Assembly: GCA_021805585.1 (NCBI GenBank)
Contig: JAJZEY010000359.1
Location: 1-7,355, forward strand
DNA: 7,355 nt
Direction of reading: 5' to 3'
Source: Planctomycetota bacterium
GTDB lineage: Bacteria; Planctomycetota; Phycisphaerae; WQYP01
The position numbers and the translations under genes are program-made. Shown here in pieces: positions 4,783 through 7,355 of the stretch (positions are counted from its first letter, which is position 1; each line of letters begins with the position of its first letter). The notes under the pieces are model-generated. The model was not told where the DNA came from, searched no databases, and saw nothing but the letters and a program-made list of their open reading frames with translations.

Positions 4783-7332
4783 TTGAAATTTCATTCGTTT
4801 TTCCCGATGGCGGGCATGCTGGCTGTCGGGGCGATATTCGGTGCGGGATATGCGGCACCTCTAGGTTATACGCGTCAAATACCAGGCCTGCCGCACGCTC
4901 AACTGATTCGGCGTGGCTCGCCGATTGCCGAGCCCTATCCGGCGTTGCAGGGCGGTTCATTTTCCGGGCCAAAGGTTAAACTCTCTCCAGACCCGCTGGT
5001 TGCATACCGCTGGCCCCACCCGAGAGCCTCCGACGGTTTGCAAACCTATGCCCTTCGTCCGACGGCCGTTTACACGCAAGCGCCCAAGAGCTTTTCCAAT
5101 CTGAATTCGGCGACGACCAGACAATGCAATATCACAATACATGGAACCGGTGCCATTCGTGTGGACTTCGGCGTGGAAAGTGCCGCCTGGTTGGAATTTG
5201 ACAGCCCGGACCTGAATGGCCGCAAAGTGGAATTGGGAGTAAGTGAATTCAATTCGCCCGCCCATGAGGGCGATTCGATTGGCGTGCCGGAAAAAATTGG
5301 TGATACCTATCGCGTTAGACTTAATCCACAATATTATGAGGGTGTGCGTTTTGGCTGGATTTACATTCGCAACTTTTCCGGAAAGCCGTGGCACATTACC
5401 GCCATTCGGGCGGTTTGTCAGATAAAGCCAACAAATTATACGGGCAGCTTTTCATGCAGCGATCCGATGCTTACCCGAATATGGTATACCGGTGCCTACA
5501 CGGTAAAGCTTAACCTGCTTAAGAACTACTTTGGCGCTATTCTCATGAACCGCGGAGACCGCATTTCATGGGTAGGTGACGCCCATGTGGCGCAATCCGC
5601 CGCGATGGTGGCCTTCGGAGATTTTGATTTTGTAAAAAAGAACCTGAATTTATCCGCCGGCAAAGGAAATGGAATCGCCAGTTATTATCTCTATTGGGTG
5701 CTTAGCCTGGTCGATTATTACAGATATACCGACGACACCGGCGAGCTGACAAAGTATTACCCGCTGGTCAAAACATTGCTGAATAAAGCCGCCGCTAATT
5801 TTGCCCATCCCCACATTTCCTTTTATGGATGGGATGACCGACTGGGTGGATTTGCCGGCGCGGAAAATCCGATCACCCGCGAAGCCTATCGCATGTTGTT
5901 TGTCGAAACCTGCCGACGCGTTGCGTGGGCCGCCGGCGAAGCGGGAAACAAGCCCTTGCAACAATATTATATCCAAATGGCCAATCGGCATGTCGCTGAA
6001 ATTCAGAGCCATCCGAGCTGGGTGAAACACGCCGATCTGTTTTCGGCCAGCGATGCGATTAACGCCGGGGTTCCCACTTCGGCTCAGCAGCGTGAACTGG
6101 ACCGTCACTGCTTCGCTAATCGGCTCAATCGGATATCGTTTTCGCCTTTCAATGAATATTTTGTCGTTGAAGCCATGGCCCGGGCGCACCTGTGGAACGA
6201 ATCACTGCAAACCGTTCTGGATGACTGGGGCGGCCAGATTAATTACGGCGGCACGACCTTTTTTGAGGTCTATTGGCCGGGGTGGAATAGGATCATTCAC
6301 ACCAACGGCGGCATTCCGAGCACTATTTGCGGCCCGACAAGTCTTTGCCATCCCTGGAGCTCCGGCTGCACGGCCTGGCTGACGCAATGGGTCGCGGGAA
6401 TTCAGCCCTCGGCACCCGGCTTTTCATCCGTGAATATCATGCCTCATCCGGCTAATTTGCTCACATGGATCAACGCGACTCAGCCGACCAGGCACGGAAT
6501 AATATCCGAATCGATTAACGTTAATCACGGCACCGCGACTTACAGCATTCCTTCCGGCATTACCGCGCGAATTGGCGTGCCCAGGACAGGACGACAGATT
6601 ACATTTATTACGGTCAATGGCCACGCGGCCTGGGCACATGGCCACTTTATTCATTGTCCGGGCCTTGGTGGAGCGCGTAATAGCCGGTCGTTTGTCATCT
6701 TCCGCGGTGTGCAATCTGGCCGGTACAAACTGGCTATTTCCTATCATGGACACAGGCCCCTATTCCGGCATGAACCACTTATTTACCCCGTGGGGGTACT
6801 GGGACAGAATGCGATTACGCAAGGCAGTTGGGGCGGTGTATATGGCCACGAGGGTTATGCGCTTTTTGCGGATGGGCCAAAGGAGGCAAATATTGACCAC
6901 CTGCCGCAATATGTGCAATCGATTCATTGTTTATGGGGACATAAAACCGTATGGTCCGGCAGCGATTCGGACCCGCGGGCACTGGCGGCAAATGTGCGGA
7001 ACGGCACCACGCATCGAATTGCGGGTGTATTTTATTCTGACCTGACTTCACAAGCGCCGCAAGCAGCGGTGGACATTCGGCTCAAGCACCCGCAAAGCTA
7101 TCGACTGGCATTGTATGCGGTGGATTTTGATCATAAGAATCGGAAGGAAACCATCAGCATTGAAGACCTTGCCACCAGGCAGCTTATCGCGCCGGTACAG
7201 GCCTTTTCCCATTTTGCAAACGGGAAATACATGGTATTTCAATGCCATGACAGCGTACGCGTGCGGCTTGATCCGATCCGCGGCGGTAACGCCGTGCTTA
7301 GCGGAATATTTTTTGATCCGCCTGGGCGTTGA
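4783..7332 (+). CDS. Secreted alpha-L-rhamnosidase-like glycoside hydrolase (GH78 type) with extra C-terminal module, TTG start
   Basis: Predicted 849-residue exported enzyme that would remove terminal alpha-L-rhamnose from glycans. TTG 4783 is chosen because AGGAGA (4772-4777) lies 5 nt upstream and a signal peptide follows (residues 1-25, ending GYAA); upstream in-frame starts lack a ribosome site. Order: N-terminal beta-sandwich (about 60-215), an (alpha/alpha)6 catalytic domain opening with FSCSDPMLTRIW (about 221-540), a C-terminal beta domain starting GIQPSAPGF (about 540-650), and a further module (about 665-849) with TQGSWGGVYG, DPRAL, a NGKY and NAVLSGIFF. Candidate catalytic residues are D259 in GDRISWVGD (general acid site) and E495 in TTFFEVYW, with H523 in SLCHPWSSG. 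Many GH78 enzymes have Glu at the first site; Asp occurs in an RDR subgroup, so activity is plausible but substrate is uncertain. It lies 377 nt after pseudopilin 2 on the same strand. It could instead act on another sugar, since the six-hairpin fold is shared widely. Confidence 0.85.
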   Translation: MKFHSFFPMAGMLAVGAIFGAGYAAPLGYTRQIPGLPHAQLIRRGSPIAEPYPALQGGSFSGPKVKLSPDPLVAYRWPHPRASDGLQTYALRPTAVYTQAPKSFSNLNSATTRQCNITIHGTGAIRVDFGVESAAWLEFDSPDLNGRKVELGVSEFNSPAHEGDSIGVPEKIGDTYRVRLNPQYYEGVRFGWIYIRNFSGKPWHITAIRAVCQIKPTNYTGSFSCSDPMLTRIWYTGAYTVKLNLLKNYFGAILMNRGDRISWVGDAHVAQSAAMVAFGDFDFVKKNLNLSAGKGNGIASYYLYWVLSLVDYYRYTDDTGELTKYYPLVKTLLNKAAANFAHPHISFYGWDDRLGGFAGAENPITREAYRMLFVETCRRVAWAAGEAGNKPLQQYYIQMANRHVAEIQSHPSWVKHADLFSASDAINAGVPTSAQQRELDRHCFANRLNRISFSPFNEYFVVEAMARAHLWNESLQTVLDDWGGQINYGGTTFFEVYWPGWNRIIHTNGGIPSTICGPTSLCHPWSSGCTAWLTQWVAGIQPSAPGFSSVNIMPHPANLLTWINATQPTRHGIISESINVNHGTATYSIPSGITARIGVPRTGRQITFITVNGHAAWAHGHFIHCPGLGGARNSRSFVIFRGVQSGRYKLAISYHGHRPLFRHEPLIYPVGVLGQNAITQGSWGGVYGHEGYALFADGPKEANIDHLPQYVQSIHCLWGHKTVWSGSDSDPRALAANVRNGTTHRIAGVFYSDLTSQAPQAAVDIRLKHPQSYRLALYAVDFDHKNRKETISIEDLATRQLIAPVQAFSHFANGKYMVFQCHDSVRVRLDPIRGGNAVLSGIFFDPPGR

Positions 7333-7355
7333 CCGACGGGCATGGGAACGAATCG

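Noticed and set aside
5650..6189. 179-codon open frame on the minus strand
   Set aside because: It is wholly opposite the catalytic domain of the GH78-like gene and looks like a codon-bias shadow.
1..7355. Mobile element, CRISPR array, tRNA or rRNA
   Set aside because: I saw no transposase-like protein, terminal repeats, regularly spaced repeats or RNA gene signatures on either strand.

Overview
The window looks like accessory DNA from a bacterium of the PVC group, most likely a planctomycete of the Phycisphaerae type. The pointers are two secreted proteins ending in PEP-CTERM sorting tags (VPEPASLA, a hydrophobic stretch, then KRRR/KRRK), two large pseudopilins with the [14 protein letters not shown] start, and a long secreted alpha-L-rhamnosidase-like enzyme. 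Lentisphaerae or Verrucomicrobia cannot be excluded. No ribosomal, tRNA or housekeeping gene is present to settle this. All five genes are on the + strand and all five products appear to be exported.

Layout: 1-221 is a leader region with a TATAAT box (121-126) and a perfect 17-nt dyad (157-173). It is followed by PEP-CTERM protein 1 (222-1400, two copies of one beta-rich domain), a strong stem-loop (1466-1507) and pseudopilin 1 (1537-2460). After a 159-nt gap the same arrangement repeats: PEP-CTERM protein 2 (2620-3366, one copy of the domain), stem-loops (3412-3435 and 3459-3496) and pseudopilin 2 (3527-4405). A 377-nt gene-free stretch leads to the GH78-like enzyme (4783-7332), which starts at TTG and carries an extra C-terminal module.

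The main observation is a tandemly duplicated two-gene module (PEP-CTERM protein then pseudopilin) next to a secreted glycosidase. The two pseudopilins are homologous over their full length and share an H-X15-DG variant of the usual planctomycete H-X9-DG motif and an identical DFYR C-terminus. In addition, three genes (both pseudopilins and the glycosidase) have a stem-loop ending 28-30 nt before the start codon, although the stem sequences differ.

A working model, which is inference, is a surface apparatus for binding and degrading a rhamnose-containing polysaccharide. The PEP-CTERM proteins would be sorted by an exosortase, the pseudopilins processed by a prepilin peptidase, and the glycosidase exported by Sec. 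Neither the exosortase nor the prepilin peptidase is in the window. Translation start choices differ from the longest open frames: 222 (not 174), 1537 (not 1357), 3527 GTG (not 3314) and 4783 TTG (not 4639).
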